This document shows positions 52,186 through 60,655 of a stretch of 64,000 nt of DNA, in pieces. Source of the stretch: Candidatus Aegiribacteria sp. MLS_C (lineage in GTDB: Bacteria > Fermentibacterota > Fermentibacteria > Fermentibacterales > JCC-6). The DNA lies in the NCBI GenBank assembly GCA_002030045.1, contig LQBI01000008.1:1-64000 (forward strand), written 5' to 3'. Made by a program: the position numbers and the translations under genes. Numbering within the stretch: the first letter of the stretch is position 1; each line of letters opens with the position of its first letter. The notes below the pieces were generated by a model. The model was not told the origin of the DNA. It saw only the letters and a list, made by a program, of their open reading frames with translations, and searched no databases.

Positions 52186-52833
52186 CTATTCCAGGGGCTT
52201 GTGGCAGAACCACCAGTCGAAGCAGTCGTGCTTGCCCTTGCGCTCATTCGCGGTTTTCTCGTCCGATGGCGGCGGGACTATTATCCTGTCGCCGATCAGC
52301 TCGTTGTTCGGCCATCCGGCGGGTACCGCGCCCTGCCTGTCGGCTATCTGGAGAACCTTCACGGCGCGGACCACCTCGTCCATGTTCCTGCCCACTTCCT
52401 GCGGGTAGTACATGATAAGCCTGACCACACCCTTGCCGTCCACTATGAAGACCGCCCTGACGGTGTTAGTACCCTTGCCGGGGTGCAGCATTCCCAGCTT
52501 CAGGGCTATGGCGTCGTTGGCGGCTATGATGGGGAACTTGATGTCCACCTTCAGCTCGTCCCTTATCCACTCCACCCACTTGATGTGCGAGAACACCTGG
52601 TCCACGGACATGCCGATGAGCTTGCAGCCCAGCTCCTCGAACTGCTCGAACCTCTTCTGGAAAGCCACGAACTCGGTGGTGCAGACCGGCGTGAAGTCCG
52701 CCGGGTGGCTGAACAGGACGAACCAGCTTCCCTTCAGGTCGTCGGGGATGGTCATGGGGCCGTGGGTTGTCTTGACCTCCATCCTGGGGAACTGGTCTCC
52801 GAGAAGGGGCATGTTCAACTCCTGACCTTCCAT
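52186..52833 (-). CDS. Peroxiredoxin, Prx6-like
   Basis: This 215-residue thiol peroxidase has the peroxidatic cysteine C51 in [11 protein letters not shown]-terminal Cys204 and Cys210 (DCFDWWFC) match the pair in archaeal 2-Cys members of this subfamily, so it is likely a two-cysteine cycle. Length and motifs ([20 protein letters not shown]) fit. The ATG follows AAGGAG. The ligD genes downstream may share its transcript unless the hairpin stops it. Confidence 0.93.
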   Translation of the reverse strand: MEGQELNMPLLGDQFPRMEVKTTHGPMTIPDDLKGSWFVLFSHPADFTPVCTTEFVAFQKRFEQFEELGCKLIGMSVDQVFSHIKWVEWIRDELKVDIKFPIIAANDAIALKLGMLHPGKGTNTVRAVFIVDGKGVVRLIMYYPQEVGRNMDEVVRAVKVLQIADRQGAVPAGWPNNELIGDRIIVPPPSDEKTANERKGKHDCFDWWFCHKPLE

Positions 52834-53217
52834 GATTCAGCTCCTTTCATTGTGTGTTGCAGGATTGGAACGATTCATAACATGTCACTTGCGTTGCCGA
52901 CAGGCAATGGGAATGAAACCGGCGATCGAATAGTCTGACAAACCCGATCATTCCAGGGTCGCCTTCCCCCTGGAGCATGTTCCGGTCGTCTTCCTCAGGC
53001 GAAAGATGCCGGGTGCGGCAGTGCGGAGGTACCTTCGTGAAGGAGCGGCACCGGGAAGGCGGGTCGTGACCTGACGCTGGCCGACCGGCTGCCGTCCACG
53101 AGGAATCCCGAGGACAGGGAAGCGGTACCGGGATGCTTGGAACGGGCCGGGAAGAGGATCCCGGAATATCTCGGTCCGGCGCGACCGCCGTGAGCACATT
53201 CCGCTGAATGGGAGCGG
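52834..53217. other. Gap without a clear gene
   Basis: This 384-base stretch upstream of the peroxiredoxin and downstream of the ABC permease holds only poor ORFs in several frames. It probably contains the peroxiredoxin promoter. I see no strong -35/-10 pair, inverted repeat or RNA structure. Confidence 0.45.
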
Positions 53218-53982
53218 CTAGTACTGCCCCAGCTTGTTCAGCTTCCTGGCCCTCTTCTCGAAGAGCCTGAACACCAGTATTCCCACACCCAGGTAGAAGC
53301 CGCTGTTGGCCGCTATGTAGAGGTACCACCAGAGGGGGAACGAGGCGTTCCCCGTTATCTGCGAGTTGATGGTCCTGGCCCCGGCCAGGAAAGGTAGGAG
53401 GGAGTAGGGGGTGAAGGGATACACCGGAAGGAGCATCAGGCCGATCATGCCGAAGGAAAGGATACCGTAGACAGCGTTTATACGCTTGTGTATCAGCCCT
53501 ATGCCCCCCAGCATGAAGCCTATTCCGTTCAGTGAGAGAAGCGAGAGCAGCAGCATTCCGTAGAAGTAAGGCAGGTTGACCGAATGGTACCTGCCTGTCG
53601 TCAGCATCGCCGAGTAGAGGAGCACGGTGATGAAGAAGAAGTTGAACAGGGTGGCAAGTATCGCCTTGCTCAGGAATATCGGCTCCGAGCCCAGTGGGGA
53701 GAGGTAGAGCTGCTCAAGGGTCCCCCTCTGAGATTCCTCCAGGACTATGCCCCCGGTTCCCTGCAGGGCGAACATGGCGCTCATCCACAGGACGTAGCCC
53801 ACCACCATGGAGTCAAGCGAGCCCTCCTGCATTCCCGGGCCGGCTATGGACTTCACCCCCCAGAACATCCCGATGAAGATGACGTACATCACCACCACCA
53901 TGGACACCGTGTTGAACATGTACCTCTTCATGCTCCACCAGGTCATCATGGCTTCCGCGGCCAGAAGGCTGACTATTCCCAT
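53218..53982 (-). CDS. ABC-2 type exporter permease
   Basis: This 254-residue membrane protein has six hydrophobic segments. The cytoplasmic motif EESQRGTLEQLYLSPLGS is the coupling region of ABC-2 permeases. The first 20 residues resemble a membrane entry helix. It overlaps the ATPase gene by 10 bases. The substrate is unknown; drug, lipid or small-molecule export are possible. Confidence 0.85.
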   Translation of the reverse strand: MGIVSLLAAEAMMTWWSMKRYMFNTVSMVVVMYVIFIGMFWGVKSIAGPGMQEGSLDSMVVGYVLWMSAMFALQGTGGIVLEESQRGTLEQLYLSPLGSEPIFLSKAILATLFNFFFITVLLYSAMLTTGRYHSVNLPYFYGMLLLSLLSLNGIGFMLGGIGLIHKRINAVYGILSFGMIGLMLLPVYPFTPYSLLPFLAGARTINSQITGNASFPLWWYLYIAANSGFYLGVGILVFRLFEKRARKLNKLGQY

Positions 53983-54914
53983 ATCTTTCCCATCAGGTCG
54001 AGGAAGATGTCCTCCAGGCTGGATTCCACAACCCTGAGGTCCAGCAGGGACAGTCCGTCCCGCTCGAGGTCCCTCAGTATCCCGAGGAGCTGCATCGGCT
54101 CCTCCAGCCTCATGCTGAGCTGAACGGAACCGTCCTCGGAGGGCTCGACCGCCGCCTGACGGGAGTTCCCGATGGAGACTGCGAAGGAATCGGCTCCGGT
54201 ACCGGCTATTCTAAGCGAGTAGATCTTGTTGGAGAACTTGTTCCGAAGGCTGGCGATGGTCTCGTGGGACACTATCCTGCCCTGCCTTATGATGAGCACC
54301 CTGTCGCAGACCGATTCCACGAAGGACATGTCATGGGACGTTATGAGTATGGTCTTGCCGTCATTGCGAACCAGGGACCTGAGCATCTTCCTGACGGAGG
54401 CCGAGGTCTCCACGTCCAGGCCCAGGGTCGGCTCGTCCAGGAGCAGCACCTCGGGATCGTGGACCAGGGCGCAGGCCAGGGCCGTCTTCTGCTTCATCCC
54501 GCTGGAGAACTCCCTGACCTCCTTGTCCCTGACCCCCTCCAGGTCCAGGGTCTCGAGCAGCTGGTCGATCCTGCGGGAGACCGACCTCCTTGAACGGCCC
54601 TTGATACCGGCGAAGTATATGAGGTTCTCTTCCGGGGAGAGGTACCAGTAGATGTTCCTGGCGCCTTCCAGAATGGCTCCCGCGTACCTTACCGCGCCGG
54701 TCCTGTTCCTTGCGACGTCGATGCCCTTCAGTCTCACGTTACCGGCATCGAAGGTGATTAGACCCAGTAGGGACTTGAGCGTGGTGGTCTTGCCCGAGCC
54801 GTTGGGACCCAGTATTCCGAGTATCTCGCCGTGCGCTACCTCGAAGGAGATACCGTCCACGGCTACCAGGTTCCCGTATGTCTTTCGGAGCCCCTCGACT
54901 TCGATGATTCCCAA
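53973..54914 (-). CDS. ABC exporter ATPase
   Basis: This 313-residue ATPase has Walker A GPNGSGKTT, signature EFSSGMKQKTALA, Walker B LLLDEPTLGLD and the switch His in ITSHDM. The C-terminal 80 residues (VRLEEPMQLLGILRDL-like) are the usual extension of the DrrA/NodI group. It overlaps the permease. Confidence 0.92.
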   Translation of the reverse strand: MGIIEVEGLRKTYGNLVAVDGISFEVAHGEILGILGPNGSGKTTTLKSLLGLITFDAGNVRLKGIDVARNRTGAVRYAGAILEGARNIYWYLSPEENLIYFAGIKGRSRRSVSRRIDQLLETLDLEGVRDKEVREFSSGMKQKTALACALVHDPEVLLLDEPTLGLDVETSASVRKMLRSLVRNDGKTILITSHDMSFVESVCDRVLIIRQGRIVSHETIASLRNKFSNKIYSLRIAGTGADSFAVSIGNSRQAAVEPSEDGSVQLSMRLEEPMQLLGILRDLERDGLSLLDLRVVESSLEDIFLDLMGKIWE

Positions 54915-55025
54915 GGATACCCCCTCCGGGACGCATGCCGGTGGAACACGATGAAGCTGTGAATATAATCACCAACGGGACGGGACCGTCACGCGGGCGG
55001 TCGCCGCCGAGAAGCAGTTCGGGTA

Positions 55026-55898
55026 TCAGCCCTCGGTTATCATCTCCTCCAGCACTCCGGTGACCGCCCGGTCCACATCGTCCAGGAGCGCTATGGTCTC
55101 GAGATCGCTGGACCTCTCAAGCCGCAGGATCACTTCGTGTCCCAGGTAGTGGCCGCAGTGCTTCCGGCCCTCTATCTCGTACCATGAGCCGAAGAAGGGC
55201 CTCACATCCTCTCCCTGCGCCACCGCCTGGAGGAACTTGCCCGCCAGCCAGACCCTGTTGTCCTCGCACCAGTCCAGCCAGTCCGGCGGGTTCACCGCAA
55301 GGCCCGCGTGCCAGGTTTCGCTTTCCATGATCATGTGCTCGCACCTCTGGGCGAATCCCTCGGCGTAGAGCTGCCAGAGGGGACCTTTCCCGCGGCTGAG
55401 GTCGGGTTCCCCGCGGAGGAGAGCATGGACGGCGTGGCCCAGTTCGTGGGCCAGCAGCCCCCTCAGGGAGTCCTCTTCGGTCCATCCGTTCTCCACTATC
55501 ATCTCCAGTCCCAGCAGTATGGCCGTCCCTCCCTCGAGTTCCGTGAGCCATCCCGCACCGCAGCCCAGGCCCGCGTAGATCACATAGGTGATGTCCAGAT
55601 CCCTTGCGAAGGTCTCCTCGGCGGAAGCATGCACCTGGTCGATGAGCACCGAGAGCAGCGCCCTTGCCCTGCTCATCCTCTCCAGACGCTCTCCAAGGTA
55701 TGGGAAAACCCGGTCCTCCGCCACGGACTTCCAGTCCATGCCCATATCCTCGTAGTCACCGACCTGCTTCCGAAGCAGTTCCGGCCAGGCGGACATGTAC
55801 TCCTTCTCCCAGCCGTCGATCTTCTCGGTGGTGCTCCGACCACCGTATTTTTCCCAGAATGAAAGGAACGCTGAATAGGTATCGACTATCCTGTTCAT
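55026..55898 (-). CDS. Zinc metallopeptidase-like protein, DUF2268-like
   Basis: This 290-residue protein has HELGH at 151-155 within LLAHELGHAVH, and a downstream LWQLYAEGFAQRCEH that supplies the third ligand Glu. The pattern resembles DUF2268 or gluzincin-type predicted peptidases. There is no signal peptide, so it probably acts in the cytoplasm. The ATG at 55898 overlaps the end of the membrane gene below. Confidence 0.72.
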   Translation of the reverse strand: MNRIVDTYSAFLSFWEKYGGRSTTEKIDGWEKEYMSAWPELLRKQVGDYEDMGMDWKSVAEDRVFPYLGERLERMSRARALLSVLIDQVHASAEETFARDLDITYVIYAGLGCGAGWLTELEGGTAILLGLEMIVENGWTEEDSLRGLLAHELGHAVHALLRGEPDLSRGKGPLWQLYAEGFAQRCEHMIMESETWHAGLAVNPPDWLDWCEDNRVWLAGKFLQAVAQGEDVRPFFGSWYEIEGRKHCGHYLGHEVILRLERSSDLETIALLDDVDRAVTGVLEEMITEG

Positions 55899-56330
55899 GG
55901 ATCGTTCCTCCTGCCGGAAACCGCTGCGGCGGTCGCGAAGGCCGAAACCTGGACCAGTGCCAGTAATACAAGCAGCCAGCAGCCGGCCGTCGCGCCGGCG
56001 GGATCCATTATGTAGTACCATCCCGGCTTCCAGTGCAGCAGGAACTGCCAGAGAGCCAGGGCGATCCTGGCGGCAGCCGCCAGAAGGGAAGGCATCCTTC
56101 CCGCCCGGCGGCCGGACAGCATCAGGAAGGCGGCCGCCACAGCGAAGGACACCGATATCAGAGCCTCTCCTGTGATGAGGTTGGATTCATGGACCCTGGC
56201 CGCGCTGACATCGGCCGTTCCCTGCAGGGGTCACCGATAAGGACAGGTACACAACCGACAGCAGAGCGCCGACAAGTGACGCCGCGAAGGCTGCCTTAAG
56301 AGCTTTTCCGTAAGAACCGGAATCATCCAT
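55895..56330 (-). pseudogene. Small membrane-protein gene split by a frameshift
   Basis: The N-terminal part (MDDSGSYGKALKAAFAASLVGALLSVVYLSLSV) is in one frame. The membrane-rich remainder (GTADVSAARVHESNLITGEA onward, then MLSGRRAG to GRRNDP) is in another. Removing one C from the CCCC run (GGGG on the plus strand, 56226-56229) restores one ORF of about 144 residues with four helices. It is either a recent lesion or an indel error in a homopolymer. The protein is otherwise unrecognised. Confidence 0.6.
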
Positions 56331-56484
56331 TTCCCACCTGCCAATCCATTGATTCAGTCTGGCGGTCAAGGACTCGACCCGCTCGCTTCCTGTAGGGGAA
56401 GCCGCTCACTTCTGGTTCTTCAGCCCCGTATCCAACGCATGTTCTCCGAGGACGCCCATGATTCGATGAGGTCGCCCATCGGTC

Positions 56485-56673
56485 TCAACGCCTGTCGAAG
56501 AGCAGCACACCGCCTATACCGACGTTTTCCGGGGTGTACTCCCTTATGAGAACGACATAAGCCTCCCGTGGAATGCCGTATGCTTTCTCGGCGGCGTCGG
56601 TGATATCCCGTACAAGCTCCCTCTTAATGGCGGTGTCGGCTATCGGTGGGCCGTCTATGGTGATCGTAGGCAT
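56485..56673 (-). CDS. 4-oxalocrotonate tautomerase-like protein
   Basis: This 62-residue protein, MPTITIDGPP after the initiator Met, gives the catalytic N-terminal Pro1. The rest (KRELVRDITDAAEKAYG, YVVLIREYTPENVG) matches the small tautomerase family. I begin at 56673 because Pro1 must be exposed; a longer ORF of six extra codons exists. The substrate is unknown. Confidence 0.88.
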   Translation of the reverse strand: MPTITIDGPPIADTAIKRELVRDITDAAEKAYGIPREAYVVLIREYTPENVGIGGVLLFDRR

Positions 56674-56865
56674 GGTTCTCCTTTCTCGCACGGCACTCCA
56701 TTTCCTGGTGCGTTCGCAGCTGCATTATACATCAAATGCGAGCCACGTGAGAAATGACGGCTGAACGACCGGGACCGCATCAGGTGCGGTATTAGGGTCT
56801 GTCACAATTAAAACACTGTATAAAGAGCAATAAATACTCAGTTATTCAACAACCAGTCCAGGGTA

Positions 56866-56896
56866 TTGACTTTTTTTTTGGATTTATTCGTATATT
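56866..56896 (+). promoter_or_regulatory. Promoter of the Lys-rich microprotein gene
   Basis: TTGACT (56866-56871) and TATATT (56891-56896) are 19 bases apart (18 using GTATAT), with an unusual poly-T tract between them. Transcription would begin at the base of the stem-loop at 56902. Confidence 0.6.
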
Positions 56897-56901
56897 ACTT
56901 T

Positions 56902-56921
56902 TGCACCCAATGGTGGGTGCA
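56902..56921 (+). other. 5' stem-loop of the microprotein message
   Basis: TGCACCCA-ATGG-TGGGTGCA is a perfect eight-pair hairpin with a four-base loop, starting at the predicted transcript start and ending seven bases before the AGGGAG ribosome site. It may protect the 5' end from decay. Confidence 0.65.
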
Positions 56922-56936
56922 TGAAAGGGAGTCGAA

Positions 56937-57017
56937 ATGGTTGCGAAGAAGGCCCCGGAGAAAAAGGCAAAGCCCGCAAAGACCGAGAAGCCTGCCAAGA
57001 AGACCAAGAAGAAGTAA
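56937..57017 (+). CDS. 26-residue Lys/Ala-rich basic microprotein
   Basis: ATG, five bases after AGGGAG, opens MVAKKAPEKKAKPAKTEKPA and a Lys-rich end (KKTKKK). Twelve of 26 residues are Lys, with Ala and Pro between them, like the disordered tails of histone H1-like and HU-extension proteins. It probably binds nucleic acid (inference). The whole unit is self-contained: promoter, 5' stem-loop, strong ribosome site, terminator at 57093. It has no coding partner, and was too short for common ORF cut-offs. Confidence 0.65.
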   Translation: MVAKKAPEKKAKPAKTEKPAKKTKKK

Positions 57018-57092
57018 GACCTGCACATTAGCAGGGTCGCAGGGGAGCGCAGGCCTGAACGGCACATGCTTCCGCGGTTCTGAAGCACTGAA

Positions 57093-57136
57093 GGTCAGGG
57101 CCGGGACTGGAAACGATCCCGGCCCTGACCCTTTTT
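57093..57136 (+). terminator. Strong intrinsic terminator
   Basis: A perfect 14-pair stem (57093-57106 with 57117-57130; arm GGTCAGGGCCGGGA) with a 10-base loop is followed by CTTTTT. It is the clearest Rho-independent terminator in the window and ends the microprotein unit. Confidence 0.9.
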
Positions 57137-57160
57137 ATCAATCTATCCTTACAGACTTCC

Positions 57161-57511
57161 ATGACACACTTCCGGAAGAGATTCACAGCGGAATCGCTGC
57201 AGGAGATCAACCGGAGGATATTCCCCGATGAAGATGCTCCGCAGGATGATGATGATCCTCCAGAAGAAGATGATGATGATAAGAAGCGCCGGAACCGGGG
57301 CAGTCTCATTCTTGATGCAACGGTATCACCTGCCGACATGACATTCACTGCGGACTCGAAGCTTCTCAACGGCTCACGGGAATGTCTCGAAGGGATAATG
57401 GATGCCCTTCGGGAACTTCGACCACCTGGCAGCACGAAGCCCGGGACCTACAGGGAGAACGTCCGGCGTGATTACCTGAGAGTACGGACTGACCCCGGCG
57501 TTCGAAAATGA
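57161..57511 (+). pseudogene. Transposase remnant (IS5/IS1182-like)
   Basis: This 116-residue fragment starts MTHFRKRFTAESLQEINRRI, then an acidic linker (DDDDPPEEDDDDKK). RGSLILDATVSPADM carries the first catalytic Asp of a DDE transposase, and a TYRENVRRDYLRV segment follows. Family members are several times longer; here the frame ends soon after. No inverted repeat ends are evident. The unit is therefore inactive. Confidence 0.75.
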
Positions 57512-57650
57512 AACCCGAGCTGGTCCGTCGCATAGTGTGGATATTCAAGGTATCGGCAACCGCTGAAGAACCGTCCTACTGGAACAAGATGACCTCAATG
57601 ATTCTATATGTGCATGATCGCACTTTTGAACGATCTCGAAAGGAGCCGGT

Positions 57651-58226
57651 TTGAAGGAATTCTTCACTTTGACGATTTCGTCCGCTGTCCTGGCGGCAGT
57701 CGTGGCGGGATGCGGGACCGCGGGCCAGATGGCATCCATGGGGCTTCCGGCCGACTACGCCAGGTCCCCGGTCCTTGATACCAGGGATTACTGGAGGACG
57801 GCGGTGCTGCCCATGGCGTCCCCGGTCCCCGTAAGCGGCATCGATCTCGGCATGCTTTCCGACTACGCGGGAATGGCCCTTCTGCGGACGGGGAAGTTCA
57901 CCGTTGTCGACCGGTCCGTGCTCGACGAGATACTGGAGGAGCAGGAGCTGTCCTACTCCGGAATAGTGGACCAGTCCACCGCGGTGGAACTGGGAAGGGT
58001 AATGGGGGCCGAGGCCGTGATGACGGTGCGGGTGGGTTCCATTTCCCACGATGATTTCTGGTCCGACGAGCCGGGCCAGAGGGATGCCAGTATCCACGTC
58101 AGAATAGTATCGGTGGAGACCTCGGAGGTGCTGTATACCGCAACAGGTCAGGGCAACAGCTTCGAGGGGGCGGAGGACGCTCTGAAGATGGCTGTGGAAG
58201 TGGCCCTCATAGGCCTGTTCAGATAG
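57651..58226 (+). CDS. CsgG/FlgO-like outer-membrane lipoprotein
   Basis: This 191-residue protein starts at TTG behind AAAGGAG, with a lipobox (AAVVAGCGT). The central fold (TGKFTVVDRSVLDEILEEQE, then VELGRVMGAEAVMTVRVGS) is that of CsgG, FlgO and TolB-N type proteins. It is the first of three consecutive small lipoprotein genes with 1-11 base gaps. FlgO-like H-ring or surface-complex assembly is likely by analogy. Confidence 0.8.
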   Translation: MKEFFTLTISSAVLAAVVAGCGTAGQMASMGLPADYARSPVLDTRDYWRTAVLPMASPVPVSGIDLGMLSDYAGMALLRTGKFTVVDRSVLDEILEEQELSYSGIVDQSTAVELGRVMGAEAVMTVRVGSISHDDFWSDEPGQRDASIHVRIVSVETSEVLYTATGQGNSFEGAEDALKMAVEVALIGLFR

Positions 58227-58237
58227 GGAAGGTAAGA

Positions 58238-59230
58238 ATGAGGTTATACATTGTCTGCCTGATGACGCTCTCTTTCCTGCTTGCCGGATGCGGCACTACC
58301 TTGTCGGGCTCGGGGAGCGAATCCTCGTCAGTACGTCCGGAGACGGTCCCCATGCTTGCGGAGACTTCGGATGAGCAGGAACAGGTACCCTCCGGCGTCG
58401 AAGTCGAACTCTTCCCCGAACTGCTGGAACCGGTCCATGCGGCGGTTCCCGGTGAGGTCGTGGAAACTGTGCCGGGCGGCGAGATAGACTGGTCGGGCAA
58501 CAGCATAAGGGCCACCGGGACCGGCGTGGTGGATACCGGTAACCCGAACCTCGCCCAGGCCAGGCTCATGGCGGAAAGGGCGGCGGTGGTGGTCGCCCAG
58601 CGGAACCTCCTGGAGGCCGTCCAGGGTGTGACCGTGGACTCGGAGACAAGGGTAGAGAACTTCATGACCGATTACGACGTGATATACACGAGGGTGGAGG
58701 GCGTGGTCAGGAACGCCCGGCAGCCGGGCCCCGCCGTCTACGATTCCGTCGCCGGGACAGTGGCGGTGGAGCTGGAGATGGAGATCTACGGGTCCCGGGG
58801 CCTGGCCGGTGCGCTGAGCACGGCCTTTGCCGGAACGGACCCGGGTCAGGTATCCATGTCGGATCAGACCAGGGACTTCCTCCAGCAGTACTCAGCGTTG
58901 GTCCTTGACGGGAGCCAGGCGGGGCTGCAGCCGTCCCTGTACCCCAAGATATACGATGCCGACGGCAACCTTCTGCTGGATACCTCCCTGTACGCCTCCT
59001 ACCTCGGTTCCGGAGGCAGTGCTGCGCTGCAGTTCGTATCGGACCTGGACAGGGTGCTCTCCCTTCCCGCGTTCTCCGGTTCGCCCCTGGTGCTGAGCGT
59101 GAGACAGGTAACCGGGCAGCTTGGCACGGATATCATCCTCGGCAGGGAGGAATCGGACGCGATGGGCTGGCTGGGATCCGCCCTTCCGTTCCTGCTCAGC
59201 GCCGGCAAGTTCCTCCTGGGGGTTATCTAG
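58238..59230 (+). CDS. LPP20/FlgP-like lipoprotein
   Basis: This 330-residue protein has a lipobox (SFLLAGCGT). The LPP20-type domain (ATGTGVVDTG, RLMAERAAVVVAQRNLLEAV, then DSETRVENFM and IYTRVEGVVRNAR) spans about residues 85-185. A second region of unknown fold follows, with a terminal hydrophobic stretch (LPFLLSAGKFLLGVI). LPP20/FlgP proteins form rings around Vibrio flagellar basal bodies or are surface lipoproteins. Confidence 0.78.
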   Translation: MRLYIVCLMTLSFLLAGCGTTLSGSGSESSSVRPETVPMLAETSDEQEQVPSGVEVELFPELLEPVHAAVPGEVVETVPGGEIDWSGNSIRATGTGVVDTGNPNLAQARLMAERAAVVVAQRNLLEAVQGVTVDSETRVENFMTDYDVIYTRVEGVVRNARQPGPAVYDSVAGTVAVELEMEIYGSRGLAGALSTAFAGTDPGQVSMSDQTRDFLQQYSALVLDGSQAGLQPSLYPKIYDADGNLLLDTSLYASYLGSGGSAALQFVSDLDRVLSLPAFSGSPLVLSVRQVTGQLGTDIILGREESDAMGWLGSALPFLLSAGKFLLGVI

Positions 59231-59231
59231 C

Positions 59232-60425
59232 ATGACCTACCTCAAGCGTGCGGCCGGCATCGCGCTGATGCTGTCCATCTTTGCCATGACAGCATGCACC
59301 GCGGCGACCTCCACAGTTGGCGGGGGAGCGCTGCAGGCAGGCGCGGTGCAGGAGATCCCAGCAACCGCGGCCGGAGAGACCGAAGTGCTGGCAGAGGGTG
59401 TCGCCTCCGTATCGGGGAGCGCGGTGGACATGGCCAGGGACAGCGCCCTGGACGACGCTCTGAGGAAGGCCGTGGAGCAGGGCGTGGGCGCCTTCATCGA
59501 CTCCGAGACACGGGTCAGCAGCTTCCAGCTGATCTCGGACGAGATCTACTCAAGGACCTCGGGTTACGTATCATCGTACCGGATCATAGAAGAGGGCGTA
59601 TACGGCGACCTTTACCGGGTGGTCCTGAGGGCGGTGGTGAAGACCGACCGGATCCAGGACGACCTTGCCGCTATCGGTCTTCTGCTCCGGCAGCAGGGAA
59701 GACCCAGGGTGATGGCGGTGATAAGGGAGTACTCCGCGCCTTCAGCATCTGAGTCGGATTCCGGAGGGTCGGACCTCTTCGAGACGGCGGTGCTTGAGCA
59801 TTTCAGGAACAGGGGATTCCCGGTGGTGGATGCCGCCGCGGTAAGGGAACTGATGGACGATGACAGGACAAGGCTTTTACTGGCCGGCGATGAGGAGACC
59901 GCCGTGCTCCTGGGGCTCGAAACCGGGGCCGAGATAGTGGTGAGCGGCACCGTGGACCACAGCAGGATATCAAGGGACATCGGCGGCACTCGAAGGGAGG
60001 TTCACGAATACAGCGTAAGCGCCCGTGCGATAAACACCCGTACGGGAAGCATGCTGGCCGGCGCCTCGCTTACAGTGGCGCTGCCCTTCAGCAGGGCGGA
60101 GGCCCGCTCCAGGGCCGCGGACAGCACAGCCGCCCGACTGGAGTCGGCAATCCTGGAGGGATGGACGGAAAGCGTTAACACAACGGTCATAGTCGCCTCG
60201 GGAGCGGATTTCCAGAAGGTGCAGGAACTCAGGACAGAGATTATGGAAGGGGTCAGGGGCGTCACAGACGTGGTGATAAGGGAGCTGACCGGTTCCATGG
60301 CGACTCTGGAGGTCGTATCGGAGACATCCGGCATTGAGGTCATGGACGACCTCTACGGGCTGGGTACCGGTTTCGTCATCACGAGGATGGGGAGTAACAG
60401 GATAGACATCGAGTTCGTCGACTGA
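59232..60425 (+). CDS. FlgT-like lipoprotein
   Basis: This 397-residue lipoprotein (FAMTACTAA) has an N-terminal FlgT-type domain (EGVASVSGSAVDMARDSALD, then RTSGYVSSYRIIEEGVYG). A CsgG-like middle (FRNRGFPVVDAAAVRELM) and a C-terminal beta domain follow. It begins one base after the previous stop. The trio FlgO-, FlgP-, FlgT-like recalls the Vibrio outer rings, yet no flagellar gene is present in the window. Confidence 0.75.
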   Translation: MTYLKRAAGIALMLSIFAMTACTAATSTVGGGALQAGAVQEIPATAAGETEVLAEGVASVSGSAVDMARDSALDDALRKAVEQGVGAFIDSETRVSSFQLISDEIYSRTSGYVSSYRIIEEGVYGDLYRVVLRAVVKTDRIQDDLAAIGLLLRQQGRPRVMAVIREYSAPSASESDSGGSDLFETAVLEHFRNRGFPVVDAAAVRELMDDDRTRLLLAGDEETAVLLGLETGAEIVVSGTVDHSRISRDIGGTRREVHEYSVSARAINTRTGSMLAGASLTVALPFSRAEARSRAADSTAARLESAILEGWTESVNTTVIVASGADFQKVQELRTEIMEGVRGVTDVVIRELTGSMATLEVVSETSGIEVMDDLYGLGTGFVITRMGSNRIDIEFVD

Positions 60426-60436
60426 AGCCGAATCCC

Positions 60437-60655
60437 CTAGTCCCGGTCCATAGGTTTCTCCTTGACCGTTGAAATCCCGAAGGGGACGTAGAAGGAGCAG
60501 AAACCCGTAACGCTGGTGAAAAGAAGTGCCAGGGCCACCACGCCGAGTACGATTGCAGGTGTTCCCTCGATGACGCCTGCCAGGTACAGTATTCCGACGA
60601 GGACCGCTAACGACGCCCTGACGATCCTGTCCGTTCTACCGACGTTCTTCTTCAT
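60437..60655 (-). CDS. DUF2892-like inner-membrane protein
   Basis: This 72-residue protein has the start KKNVGRTDRIVRASLAVLVG, a second hydrophobic stretch and the CSFYVPFGIST turn of DUF2892 (YgaP-like membrane part). It is convergent with the FlgT-like gene. The function is unknown; family members often accompany rhodanese genes, which are absent here. Confidence 0.85.
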   Translation of the reverse strand: MKKNVGRTDRIVRASLAVLVGILYLAGVIEGTPAIVLGVVALALLFTSVTGFCSFYVPFGISTVKEKPMDRD

